Source of the DNA: AWTP1-13 sp036280295
Lineage (GTDB): Bacteria > Pseudomonadota > Alphaproteobacteria > Rhizobiales > Hyphomicrobiaceae
Reading direction: 5' to 3'
Assembly (NCBI GenBank): GCA_036280295.1
Contig: DASURA010000038.1
Coordinates: 1-17,224 of the forward strand
Length of the DNA stretch: 17,224 nt
The stretch's first letter is position 1; the number at the start of each line of letters is the position of its first letter. The notes under the pieces are model-generated. The model was not told where the DNA came from. It ran no database searches and worked only from the letters and a program-made list of their open reading frames with translations. Shown piece by piece: positions 5,195 through 12,871 of the stretch. Made by a program: the position numbers and the translations under genes.

Positions 5195-6036
5195 GGCGCG
5201 TGGAACACCAGTGCCCGCAGCTCGATGCTCTCGCGCGGCGGCGCGTTGGCTGGGGTTGTCGGATCGGCGAACGCCGTATGGGGCGCAAACCGCGCGCGCC
5301 CATCGGCCTTTGAGTCGTAGCACTTGAGCAGCAGCACCTCGTCGGTTTCCATCCTGGGGACGTAGTACCAATGGTGCGCGGCGTCATAGGTCACCGCGTA
5401 GGTCTCGCCGACGCGGTGCTCGTAGACGAGATCGGAGGCGATCAGCTGCTCAGGCTTCACCGTCCTGGCATCGCACACCGCCAGCGGCATGTCGTACAGC
5501 GGGCCGCGGATCGGGCGCCACAGGTTGATGATCTGCACGCGACCTCGCAGCAGCGCCTCGGCCTCGTCAGGCAGCAGCTCGCGTACGCGCTGCGGCCCCG
5601 ACCTCTCGGTGTGGTCCACGTGCACCCGCGGCACCGGCTGGCGCGGCTGTCCGGCCAGCCGATCCTCTGCACCCGGAATGCGGCGGCGGACGGTGTTGTC
5701 GAAGATCAGCACCCGATCGGCGCCGGTCAGGTCCTGCAGCAGCTGCTCCGCCTCCGGGTAGTAGATCGCCTTCACCTCCGCTTCGGAATAGAAGTCGCGG
5801 GTGCGGCTCGCGTGGCGCATCAGGCCGAAGCCCTGCCGGTCGAGCGAAAGCTGCGACAGGATCGGCCTCGCATCGCTGATCTGGACCGCATGCGGCTCGT
5901 TCTCGCCGGTGCTGCGCGGCACACCGGCCGGGGGCTCATAGGTGTAGGTGCGCGGCCGTTCGCCGGTGGGGGCAAGATAGTTGAGCTCCCCCTTCACCCA
6001 GGGCAGCATCTCGATGCTCTCGCTCGCCAAGCTCAT
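5191..6036 (-). CDS. CmcJ/AsaB-type putative non-heme iron oxygenase
   Basis: This 281-residue protein resembles the CmcJ / AsaB (GA4 desaturase-like) family. Members are linked to methoxylation, hydroxylation or desaturation of small molecules and are often annotated as methyltransferases. Supporting blocks are VHVDHTERSGP (138-148), NLWRPIRGPLYDMPLAVCDA (171-190), WYYVPRMETDEVLLLKCYDS (223-242) and FAPHTAFADP (250-259), ending IELRALVF. H139-x-D141, H253 and R274 are arranged like the 2-His-1-carboxylate iron site and 2-oxoglutarate-binding Arg of Fe(II) oxygenases; that assignment is inference. AGGAGG sits five bases before the ATG at 6036, a near-ideal start. It is transcribed divergently from a flavin monooxygenase, suggesting a shared pathway and control. 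The substrate is unknown. Confidence 0.75.
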   Translation of the reverse strand: MSLASESIEMLPWVKGELNYLAPTGERPRTYTYEPPAGVPRSTGENEPHAVQISDARPILSQLSLDRQGFGLMRHASRTRDFYSEAEVKAIYYPEAEQLLQDLTGADRVLIFDNTVRRRIPGAEDRLAGQPRQPVPRVHVDHTERSGPQRVRELLPDEAEALLRGRVQIINLWRPIRGPLYDMPLAVCDARTVKPEQLIASDLVYEHRVGETYAVTYDAAHHWYYVPRMETDEVLLLKCYDSKADGRARFAPHTAFADPTTPANAPPRESIELRALVFHAP

Positions 6037-6157
6037 CTCGTCCTCCTGTCGGATTTCCTGATGAAGCAGGTGGGCACGCGCCGGCTTGGCACAACCAAGA
6101 AGTTCTCACATGCATTGCAAGGAATTCTCATGACGGATGAGCCGTCGGATGCCGTAA

Positions 6158-6187
6158 GGTGCAACAAGGCGAAAGCCGCGTTGCACC
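6158..6187. promoter_or_regulatory. GGTGCAAC/GTTGCACC inverted repeat in divergent spacer
   Basis: GGTGCAAC (6158-6165) and GTTGCACC (6180-6187) are exact complements. Inside them GGC-GAAA-GCC forms a short inner stem with a GNRA-type loop, so RNA from this stretch would fold into a stable hairpin. GTTGCACC recurs at 6243-6250. The position between two divergent oxidoreductase genes suits an operator for a shared regulator or an RNA leader structure of the plus-strand gene. Confidence 0.45.
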
Positions 6188-6346
6188 AAGACCGCCTGGT
6201 TGCCGGATGCCGCGCCGTTGATCGGTGCAGTGCGCCTCGCGTGTTGCACCCTGCGGCGCAGGTGGCGCGCACCGCCGGGGCCGGCTCGCCGGATTGAGCG
6301 CACGTGGATCGCCTTGCAAGCGGAGCCCCAGGCCAACGGAGGTGAC

Positions 6347-7672
6347 ATGAGCGGGTCGCGGCAGCTGCATCTTGGGGCATTCATGCGCCCGATCAGCATT
6401 CATACCGGCGCCTGGCGCTATCCGGGCGCGTATCCCGATGCGAACTTCAATCTCGCCCATATCAAGCGCTTCATCCAGACGCTGGAGCGCGGGAAATTCG
6501 ATGCCTTCTTCATGGCCGATCACCTTGCCGTGCTCAACATGCCGGTCGAGGCCCTGAGGCGCAGCCACACCGTCACGTCATTCGAGCCGCTCACGCTGCT
6601 GTCGGCCCTGTCGGCCGTGACCGAGCGGATCGGGCTGATCGCCACCGCGTCGACGACCTTCGACGCGCCCTACCACATCGCCCGCCGGTTTGCCTCGCTC
6701 GACCACCTGAGCGGCGGCCGTGCCGGCTGGAACATCGTCACCACCTCCAACCCGGACGCCGCGCTCAACTTCGGCCTGGAGGAGCACATGGAGCATGGCG
6801 AGCGCTACGCCAGGGCGCGCGAGTTCTACAACGTGGTGACCGGCCTGTGGGACAGCTGGGCCGACGACGCCATCGTACGCGACGTGGAGAGCGGCATCTT
6901 CTTCGACCCCGCGAAGCTGCATGTGCTGGACCACAAGGGCAAATACCTCTCCGTACGCGGGCCGCTCAACATCGCCCGGCCGATCCAGGGCTGGCCGGTG
7001 ATCGTGCAGGCAGGCGCCTCCGAATCCGGCCGCCAGCTCGCCGCCGAGACCGCAGAGGTGGTGTTCGCGGCCGGCTATCCACTGCCCGCGGCCCGGGCCT
7101 TCTACGCAGATGTGAAGGCCCGTGCCGGTAAAGCCGGGCGCAACCCTGACCATATCAAGGTCCTGCCCGGCGTGATGGTGGTGGTCGGCGACAGCGTGGA
7201 GAAGGCGCGCGCCAAGCGTGCAAGGCTCGACAGTCTCGTGCACTTCGACAGCGCCATCGCGTCGCTGTCGATCTCGCTCGGCCACGACGCTTCGAAATTC
7301 GATCCCGACGGCCCATTGCCGGATATCCCGGAGACCAACCAGAGCAAGAGCGGCCGCGAGCGCGTCATCGCGCTGGCCCGGAGCGAGGGCCTCACCGTGC
7401 GCCAGCTCGCCCAACGTTTCGGCGGCTACAGCGGACAGACCTTCCTCGGCACGCCCGAGAGCATCGCCGACGAGATGGGAGAGTGGCTCCACTCGGGCGG
7501 CTGCGACGGCTTCAACATCATGTTCCCCTTCGTTCCCGAGGGGCTCGACGACTTCGTCGACCGCGTGGTGCCGGAGCTGCAGCGCCGCGGCCTGTTCCGG
7601 CGCGAGTATCCCGGCGCCACGCTGCGCGACACGCTTGGCCTGCCGCGGCCGAGGAACCGCTTCTTCGACTGA
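6347..7672 (+). CDS. LLM-class flavin monooxygenase (NtaA/SnaA/DszA family)
   Basis: This 441-residue protein belongs to the luciferase-like, FMNH2-dependent monooxygenases typified by nitrilotriacetate monooxygenase NtaA, EmoA, SnaA and DszA. They use reduced FMN from a separate reductase to oxidise chelators, sulfur heterocycles or other small substrates. Family marks are HLGAFMRP (8-15), HTGAWRYP (19-26), KFDAFFMADH (50-59), SGGRAGWNIVTTSNP (122-136, the central flavin region) and QAGASESGR (221-229). The C-terminus PRPRNRFFD and the total length are normal. The ATG at 6347 follows GGAGGTGA (6338-6345). Upstream in-frame codons from 6200 are not protein-like. No flavin reductase is encoded in the window, so the partner must lie elsewhere. 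Substrate cannot be told from sequence. Confidence 0.9.
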   Translation: MSGSRQLHLGAFMRPISIHTGAWRYPGAYPDANFNLAHIKRFIQTLERGKFDAFFMADHLAVLNMPVEALRRSHTVTSFEPLTLLSALSAVTERIGLIATASTTFDAPYHIARRFASLDHLSGGRAGWNIVTTSNPDAALNFGLEEHMEHGERYARAREFYNVVTGLWDSWADDAIVRDVESGIFFDPAKLHVLDHKGKYLSVRGPLNIARPIQGWPVIVQAGASESGRQLAAETAEVVFAAGYPLPAARAFYADVKARAGKAGRNPDHIKVLPGVMVVVGDSVEKARAKRARLDSLVHFDSAIASLSISLGHDASKFDPDGPLPDIPETNQSKSGRERVIALARSEGLTVRQLAQRFGGYSGQTFLGTPESIADEMGEWLHSGGCDGFNIMFPFVPEGLDDFVDRVVPELQRRGLFRREYPGATLRDTLGLPRPRNRFFD

Positions 7673-8368
7673 TTGATACCGCTCGAGGGAAATTCTGACT
7701 CCGTAACGAGGGAGTGGGGAGCAGGAAGATCGAGAGTGGGGAGCGATCCGCGCTTCGCGGGCGCGACTTTCGATGCCCGATCCCCGACCCGCCTCTTGGG
7801 ACTCTGAATACGGTCAAAACTTGGCCAGAGCAGTACGAGGCGGTGTCCGTCGCTTGCTCGGATGCCCCATCTGCCTCCGCGGCTTTCATAGGACTGTTAA
7901 CTCACCATCATCGTTCTGCAGCGCAACTGCGGGATGAAGGTCGCGTTGGGCTCCCGTCCTGTGATTCGCGATCGACCGCAGAGAGCCGCAGAGCATGCAC
8001 GCCCCGGAGGTGTCGCAGCCGTTGGTCAGGCCCGGCCAGATCTGGCATGCGCCTCCATTGAGCGAGGTCCTCCGCTGCGCCGTGTCGATCCACGGCGTCC
8101 AGCACATCCGCTTTGCGACGTAGGGCCAGGCCGGCGGTGGCGCCGGAAAGCGGATGAAGGTGATAGCACGCAATCCGCAGAAACTCTGTTGCAGCTGGCT
8201 TATTGGCGAGAACCGGACCTCGTTCCTCGGGTTCAGGGTTCTTGCTGATTGACGCTCATGGGCGCGGATGGTCGGGTTATGCTGCGTTCCAGTTACACCG
8301 TTTCAGCGCACGCTGCGCGCTGAACGGAACGCCGCCGCATATTGCGAAGGCGCAGTCCGAGCACGGCG
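7673..8368. other. Long spacer without a convincing gene
   Basis: About 700 bp separate the flavin monooxygenase from the efflux operon. A minus-strand frame from a TTG at 8173 to 7886 (95 codons, many Trp, Cys and Pro) is the only candidate, but it has no good ribosome binding site or recognisable family. The first part (7700-7800) repeats GTGGGGAGC words and contains a small CCGCG-CTT-CGCGG hairpin, which may serve as terminator of the monooxygenase gene. The last 100 bp carry an inverted repeat probably belonging to the efflux operon's control region. Confidence 0.4.
8284..8332. promoter_or_regulatory. Nested inverted repeat upstream of efflux operon
   Basis: An outer pair GCGTTCC (8284-8290) / GGAACGC (8326-8332) encloses an inner pair CGTTTCAGCGC (8299-8309) / GCGCTGAACG (8317-8326) with a one-base bulge. 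Together they form a compact nested hairpin ending 37 bp before the first ATG of the operon. It could be an operator for a regulator encoded elsewhere or an mRNA leader structure. No clear -35/-10 pair was identified next to it. Confidence 0.4.
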
Positions 8369-10453
8369 ATGGCGAACACTTCCGGTGAGGGCGGGCGGAT
8401 CCGGGCGAGCGCGTCGCCGCAGCTGGACCAGCGCTTATGGAGTGCCCTCGCCGCCGCCGGCCCACCCCTGCTCTTCGGCCTGCGCATGTGGGCGTCGGTC
8501 TGTCTCGCGCTCTATGTCGCCTTTTGGCTCCAGCTCGACAATGCCGATTGGGCAGGGGCGACGGCCTTCATCGTGTCTCAGCCGCAGCTGGGCGCCTCGA
8601 TGCGCAAGGGGTGGTATCGCCTGATCGGCACCCTGATCGGCGCCGTCATGATCGTGGTGGTAACCGCGCTCTTCATCCAGGATCGCGTTGCCTTTCTGGG
8701 CACCCTAGCACTCTGGGGCGCCGTCTGCGCGTTCTTCGCCACCGTGCTGCGCAACTTTGCCTCTTACTCCGCGGCGCTGGCCGGATACACCGCAATCATC
8801 ATTGCGTCCGACACCCTCGGCTCGACCGGAGGCGCGAATACGGATGTCTTCATGCTGGCCGTCATGCGTGCCAGCGAGATCTGCCTTGGGATCGTGTCTG
8901 CCGGCATCGTGCTCGCCGGAACCGATTTTGGCGGCGCCCGCCAGCGCCTGGCGGCGCTCGTCGCCGCTCTGGGGGCCGAGATCGCAGGCCGGTTTACCGG
9001 CATGCTGGCGCACGCAGACGGTGAGCTCACCCAATCCCGATTCGTACGCCGCGATTTGACGCGTCGCGTCATTGCGCTCGACCCGATCATCGACCAGGCG
9101 CTCGGAGAGGCCAGTCAACTGCGTTACCATTCGCGGACACTGCAGAGCATGCGTCACGGCCTGTTCACCGCACTCAGCGGCTGGCGTACCATTACGACAC
9201 GACTGCAGCAGCTCCCGCCCGACGCGGCCCGGCAGGAGGCCGACATTGTCCGCAGCCGGCTCCCGCCCGTGTTGCGATCGGCACCGGAAACGGGGGTACC
9301 GGCACGCTGGACCGATGATCCCGTGAGCCTCCAGAGCGCCTGCGAGGCGGCGACCCGTGCCCTGCTCATGCTCCCAGCCGGCACCCCGTCGCTCCGACTG
9401 CTAGGCGATCAGACCGCCAAGCTGTTGACCGGCATTGCGCAGGTCCTCGCCGGGCTGGCGCTGCTTGTTGACGCACCCGGCCGGTCGCGTCGGGCTGATC
9501 GCGGCTTCAAGCTGAGCGTGCCCGATTTCCTGCCCGCGCTCCTCAACGCGGTGCGGGCCTTCCTGGCGATCGGAGCGACCCAGCTCCTTTGGGTCGTGAC
9601 GGCGTGGCCGAGCGGGGCCGTCGCTGTCCTTTTCACCTCGATCCTGGTGCTTCTGTTCTCGCCGCGAGGAGAGACCGCCTACGCCAACGCCGTCGCGTTC
9701 ACGCTCGGCTCGGCCATCGGCATTGTCCTCACTGCGATCGTCAAGTTTGCTGTTTTGCCCGGGCTTGAGACATTTGCGGCGCTGGCCACCGCCCTCGGGC
9801 TTTACCTGATACCGGTCGGCTTCGGGCTGGCCTACTGCTCTCGCCCGACCACGTTGGCGGTTCTCACCGCCATAGGCATCGGCTTTGTGCCGCTCCTCCA
9901 GCCCGCGAACCAGATGACCTACGACACGGTGCAATTCTACAATACGGCATTGGCTCTCTTCACCGGGAGCTGTGTGGCGGCGCTGGCTTTCGCTCTGCTG
10001 CCCCCATTGTCTCCGGCGCTGCGGACGCATCGCCTGCTTGCCTCCGCCCTGCGTGATCTGCGGCATTGTGCGGTCGCGCCGCATGTGCCCCAGGCGGACG
10101 ACTGGGAGCGCCGCATGTACGGCCGGCTCGAAGCATTGCCCGACCAAACCGAGACATCGCAGCTGGATCAGCTGCTGGCAGCTTTTTGTGTTGGCAGCGA
10201 GGTGATCGGGCTGCGGCGCATCGCTTTGGTTCTTCCGCTTGGGCCGGAGCTTGATGCCGCACTCGCCGGCTTGGCGTCCGGGAGCAGCTTCACCACGCGA
10301 GACTGGCTCGGCCGGCTAGACCGCCGCCTGGCGGACCAGACCGAAGCGGAGGCGCAAGCTTCGCTCGCTCTGCGAGCCCGCGCGAGCATCCTCGCGCTGT
10401 CTGCGGCCCTTGCCCGGCAACCAAGCTATTTCAATTCCGGAGCCACCGAATGA
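8369..10453 (+). CDS. FUSC-family efflux protein (AaeB-like)
   Basis: This 694-residue inner-membrane protein is of the fusaric acid resistance / aromatic acid exporter type. It has two membrane blocks: about residues 34-183 (GLRMWASVCLALYVAFWL, GTLIGAVMIVVVTALF, FMLAVMRASEICLGIVSAG) and about 390-545, separated by a cytoplasmic helical region. The motif QPQLGASMRKGWYRLIGT (71-88) is typical of FUSC proteins. Such proteins work with a HlyD-type periplasmic adaptor to export aromatic carboxylic acids or similar weak acids. The next two genes encode exactly that partner set. I start at the ATG at 8369; a TTG at 8342 would add nine residues, and neither has a strong ribosome binding site. The stop overlaps the next start as ATGA, indicating translational coupling. 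Substrate is unknown. Confidence 0.9.
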   Translation: MANTSGEGGRIRASASPQLDQRLWSALAAAGPPLLFGLRMWASVCLALYVAFWLQLDNADWAGATAFIVSQPQLGASMRKGWYRLIGTLIGAVMIVVVTALFIQDRVAFLGTLALWGAVCAFFATVLRNFASYSAALAGYTAIIIASDTLGSTGGANTDVFMLAVMRASEICLGIVSAGIVLAGTDFGGARQRLAALVAALGAEIAGRFTGMLAHADGELTQSRFVRRDLTRRVIALDPIIDQALGEASQLRYHSRTLQSMRHGLFTALSGWRTITTRLQQLPPDAARQEADIVRSRLPPVLRSAPETGVPARWTDDPVSLQSACEAATRALLMLPAGTPSLRLLGDQTAKLLTGIAQVLAGLALLVDAPGRSRRADRGFKLSVPDFLPALLNAVRAFLAIGATQLLWVVTAWPSGAVAVLFTSILVLLFSPRGETAYANAVAFTLGSAIGIVLTAIVKFAVLPGLETFAALATALGLYLIPVGFGLAYCSRPTTLAVLTAIGIGFVPLLQPANQMTYDTVQFYNTALALFTGSCVAALAFALLPPLSPALRTHRLLASALRDLRHCAVAPHVPQADDWERRMYGRLEALPDQTETSQLDQLLAAFCVGSEVIGLRRIALVLPLGPELDAALAGLASGSSFTTRDWLGRLDRRLADQTEAEAQASLALRARASILALSAALARQPSYFNSGATE

Positions 10454-10653
10454 GGTTCACCGAGGTCAATCTGTTGGGCGTCTACGTTGCACCGATAAGC
10501 CTGCTGATGGTAGTGGCTTGGATCGTCACCATCGCCCTGCGCCGGGCCGCCGCGCGCTGCGGCTTGCTGCGCTATGTCTGGCATCCGGCCTTGTTCTTGT
10601 TTTCCATTTACATGATCATCCTTTCCTCGATCACCCTGGTCGTCGCACGCTGA
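10450..10653 (+). CDS. DUF1656 small membrane protein (AaeX-like)
   Basis: This 67-residue protein has two hydrophobic spans (about residues 9-29, VYVAPISLLMVVAWIVTIAL, and 46-65, PALFLFSIYMIILSSITLVV). They are linked by a basic Arg-rich loop, and the start MRFTEVNLLGVYVAP is characteristic of the DUF1656/AaeX family. Members are almost always encoded between or beside FUSC and HlyD genes; their precise role in the pump is not settled. It overlaps the FUSC stop by four bases and lies seven bases before the adaptor gene, so all three are surely one operon. Confidence 0.9.
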   Translation: MRFTEVNLLGVYVAPISLLMVVAWIVTIALRRAAARCGLLRYVWHPALFLFSIYMIILSSITLVVAR

Positions 10654-10660
10654 TCTTGCC

Positions 10661-11854
10661 ATGGCCCATCTCGAAGCCCGATCGCAGTCGGCCCAGCCAC
10701 AACCAGGGCCACCTCGAGACGGCCCCGCTGCGTTCAGCGATCCTGATGCCACCATCGGTATCCGCACGGGAGTGCCCCGCCGCTGGCGCTGGCCCGTCCG
10801 CATCCTTTCCCTGTTGCTTACGCTGCTGGCGGTCGGGCTGGCCGCGCTCCTCACCTGGCGCATGTGGGAAGTCTACATGGGGGCGCCCTGGACGCGCGAC
10901 GCCACCGTGCGCGCCTATGTAGTCACCATGGCGCCACAGGTCGCCGGCCGCATCGTCGGCTTGCCGGTCGTGGACAATCAGTATGTGCGCAAAGGCGACC
11001 TGCTGATGGAGATCGATCCTACCGACTACCAAATCGGCGTGAGTGAGGCCGAGGCAACGGTGCAGCAGATCGGCGCCGACGTGCACAACATCGACGCACA
11101 GATCGCGGTGCAACAGGCGCAGATCGCCGCCAGCCAAGCCAAGGTTGAAGAAGCGCAGGCAGCGCTCGTATTCGGCAAGCAGCAGGCGGCGCGCTACCAG
11201 GATCTGGCGCGCAAAGGCTACGGCACCGTGCAAAATTCCCAACTGTGGACGTCGCAACAAAGCCAACAGGAGGCGTCTCTCCGGAGCGGGCAGGCCTCAC
11301 TCCAGCTCGCGCAGCGGCAAGTCGTTGCCCTGGAGGCGCAGCGCCGCAGCACCGAGGCAAATCTTGCGCAAGCCAAGGCCCAGCTGCGTCAGGCGCAGGT
11401 CAATCTGGAGCGGACGCGCATTGTTTCTCCGGTCAATGGCTACGTCACCAATCTGCTGGCGCAGCCCGGCAATTACGTCAATGTCGGCGTTATCACCATC
11501 TCGGTCGTCGACGCCAACTCCTTCTGGGTCGACGGATATTTCGAGGAGACGAACATTGCTCCGATCCGCGTTGGCGATCCGGCCCAGATCAGGCTGATGG
11601 GCTACCGTGAGACGTTGCATGGCTACGTTGATAGCATTGCCCGCGCCATCAACGTCTCGAACGCGCAGCCCAACGATCAGGGAGTCGCCACCGTCAACCC
11701 GATCTTCACCTGGGTGCGGCTGGCTCAACGTATCCCAGTTCGCATCCATATAGACAAGGTTCCACCGGAGGTGATCCTCGCGGCCGGCATGACAGTGACC
11801 GTACAGATTGGTCCTCGCCACACCGATCGGGAAGGCCTTCTGTCCAGGCAATGA
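10661..11854 (+). CDS. HlyD-family periplasmic adaptor (AaeA/EmrA-like)
   Basis: This 397-residue membrane-fusion protein has a polar N-terminal tail, one membrane anchor (about residues 46-66) and then the split lipoyl / barrel-sandwich domain (VTMAPQVAGRIVGLPVVDNQ at 88-107 and RIVSPVNGYVTNLLAQPGNY further on). A long Gln/Ala-rich alpha-hairpin (about 128-245) separates the two halves. A beta-barrel region with FWVDGYFEETNI follows. It would bridge the FUSC pump to an outer-membrane channel; no TolC-type gene is present here. The extended 40-residue cytoplasmic tail is longer than in E. coli AaeA. It is the last gene of the FUSC-DUF1656-HlyD operon. No clear terminator was found in the following 200 bp. 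Confidence 0.93.
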   Translation: MAHLEARSQSAQPQPGPPRDGPAAFSDPDATIGIRTGVPRRWRWPVRILSLLLTLLAVGLAALLTWRMWEVYMGAPWTRDATVRAYVVTMAPQVAGRIVGLPVVDNQYVRKGDLLMEIDPTDYQIGVSEAEATVQQIGADVHNIDAQIAVQQAQIAASQAKVEEAQAALVFGKQQAARYQDLARKGYGTVQNSQLWTSQQSQQEASLRSGQASLQLAQRQVVALEAQRRSTEANLAQAKAQLRQAQVNLERTRIVSPVNGYVTNLLAQPGNYVNVGVITISVVDANSFWVDGYFEETNIAPIRVGDPAQIRLMGYRETLHGYVDSIARAINVSNAQPNDQGVATVNPIFTWVRLAQRIPVRIHIDKVPPEVILAAGMTVTVQIGPRHTDREGLLSRQ

Positions 11855-11998
11855 GGCCACTATCCGTGTTAGACGCCGCATTCTGATGGATGGGTAAGAC
11901 GCGCTCCTTCGAAGAACTCACCACAAGAAGATGCATGACCGGCTGACACGTCCTCAGTGTCGTCTCTCTGAGCACATGACCTAATGCCCGCAGCCCAA

Positions 11999-12028
11999 TA
12001 GACGAAACCGTCGGCCGTCTGCTATCAT
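11999..12028 (+). promoter_or_regulatory. Candidate promoter of the 39-aa membrane protein
   Basis: TAGACG (11999-12004) and TATCAT (12023-12028) are 18 bases apart, about 55 bases before the ATG at 12083. The -10 match is good and the -35 only partial. It would make the small gene independent of the efflux operon. Confidence 0.3.
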
Positions 12029-12082
12029 AGCCTCCAAGGTCGCGCTGAAGCGAGGGAAGTCGGCCACAAGCGGAGGAGCAAG

Positions 12083-12202
12083 ATGGACGACCGCAAGACG
12101 GACGACCGCGATCCGATTGACCGGCCTTTTCTGATGTTCGTCATCATCATGCTCATCGGCGTTCTGGCTTTGGCAGTGGTCATCTATCCGCATCCGGCCT
12201 AG
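12083..12202 (+). CDS. 39-residue single-span membrane protein
   Basis: This very short gene encodes a highly charged N-terminus (MDDRKTDDRDPIDRP), one hydrophobic span (about residues 16-35, FLMFVIIMLIGVLALAVVIY) and a short tail PHPA. The topology suggests a small inner-membrane protein with the acidic end in the cytoplasm. GGAGGAG lies just upstream of the ATG with proper spacing, and codon use matches the surrounding genes. It stands alone, downstream of the efflux operon and convergent with a Fic remnant. No family is recognised. It is easy to miss because of its length. Confidence 0.6.
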   Translation: MDDRKTDDRDPIDRPFLMFVIIMLIGVLALAVVIYPHPA

Positions 12203-12286
12203 CGCTCCACGCAGATGGCTCTACGCTGCACGAAACGCTCACGCTGATCGCTGATCCGCGTGCCGTAAGGGCTTGCCCGCAGTTTC

Positions 12287-12640
12287 TCAACCGCGCACCA
12301 CTCCAGCCACGTCGCCCTCGGTCGCAAATGTCTTTTTTTCGACCACGCGAATAGAGCCTGGCCGGTACCGACCTGGATCCTTGGTCAGGTCGTGGTTCAG
12401 CATCAGGAAGTGCAGGCTCTTCAGGAACTGCTTTCTCAACTTGAAGAAAGGGTCTCGAGCCGCCTGCACGATGTGCGCAAGCGCGTCCCTATAGCCAAAC
12501 AGCGCCAGTGCTGCTCATCCTTGGGATTGAGCGGCGGCTCGGCGTCGATTGCTGCCAGGGCGTTTTCGAGCGACGCCTTGTAGCCCTCGATGCTGTTGGA
12601 GCCTCGGACGGCACGGGCAAAAGAGAGCGAGCCCGTCCAG
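12287..12640 (-). pseudogene. Fic-family protein, frameshifted and truncated remnant
   Basis: Two minus-strand frames together read as the N-terminal half of a Fic (AMPylase-type) protein. The first has FARAVRGSNSIEGYKASLEN and AAIDAEPPLNPKDEQHW. The second continues FGYRDALAHIVQAARDPFFK, LKSLHFLMLNHDLTKDPGRY and RPGSIRVV. The frame changes at about 12500, by a one-base deletion or equivalent. After RVV the match ends and a stop follows at 12287, so the catalytic HxFx(D/E)GNGR region is absent. The SxxxE(G/N) inhibitory-helix motif (SNSIEG) survives. The 5' limit is uncertain because no plausible start is seen upstream of about 12640. It cannot be an active AMP transferase. Confidence 0.75.
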
Positions 12641-12674
12641 AGCCTGGGGTTGGTTTGGGTGGAATGACCCCATT

Positions 12675-12696
12675 GGCTGCCCACACGCGGGCAGCC
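12675..12696. other. Perfect hairpin upstream of DUF2852 gene
   Basis: GGCTGCCC (12675-12682) and GGGCAGCC (12689-12696) pair perfectly around a six-base loop. It lies in the 160-bp spacer between the Fic remnant and the DUF2852 promoter. No T run follows. It may be a terminator or a remnant of the degraded Fic locus. Confidence 0.4.
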
Positions 12697-12802
12697 ATAC
12701 GCGGCTCCGGCTCGAGACAGAGTCCGCCCGCAATCGCCTGACCGCAGCACGCGGTGATCCCGACCCAGCCCAAAGACGACCGATCACGTTCTCGTCATCT
12801 CC

Positions 12803-12845
12803 TTGACGATGTCTGGCCCGCATGTAAATGTAATAAACATTCACA
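12803..12845 (+). promoter_or_regulatory. Promoter with overlapping palindrome, DUF2852 gene
   Basis: TTGACG (12803-12808) and TAAATG (12825-12830), 16 bases apart, form a plausible promoter 40-50 bases before the start at 12872. An inverted repeat, TGTAAATGT (12823-12831) and ACATTCACA (12837-12845), eight of nine pairs matching with a five-base spacer, overlaps the -10 box and the start point. That is where a repressor operator would sit. The regulator is unknown. Confidence 0.4.
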
Positions 12846-12871
12846 ACCCCTTGGACCGGGAGACAACCGCA

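Noticed and set aside
5371..6297. 308-codon plus-strand frame opposite the CmcJ-type gene
   Set aside because: The opposite strand has strong family motifs and an ideal ribosome binding site; this frame has neither.
7886..8173. 95-codon minus-strand frame rich in Trp, Cys and Pro
   Set aside because: It has a TTG start, no ribosome binding site and no family. I kept it only as a remark on the spacer.
9401..10147. 248-codon minus-strand frame inside the FUSC gene
   Set aside because: Very polar Arg/Gln/Gly composition opposite membrane helices is the usual shadow pattern.
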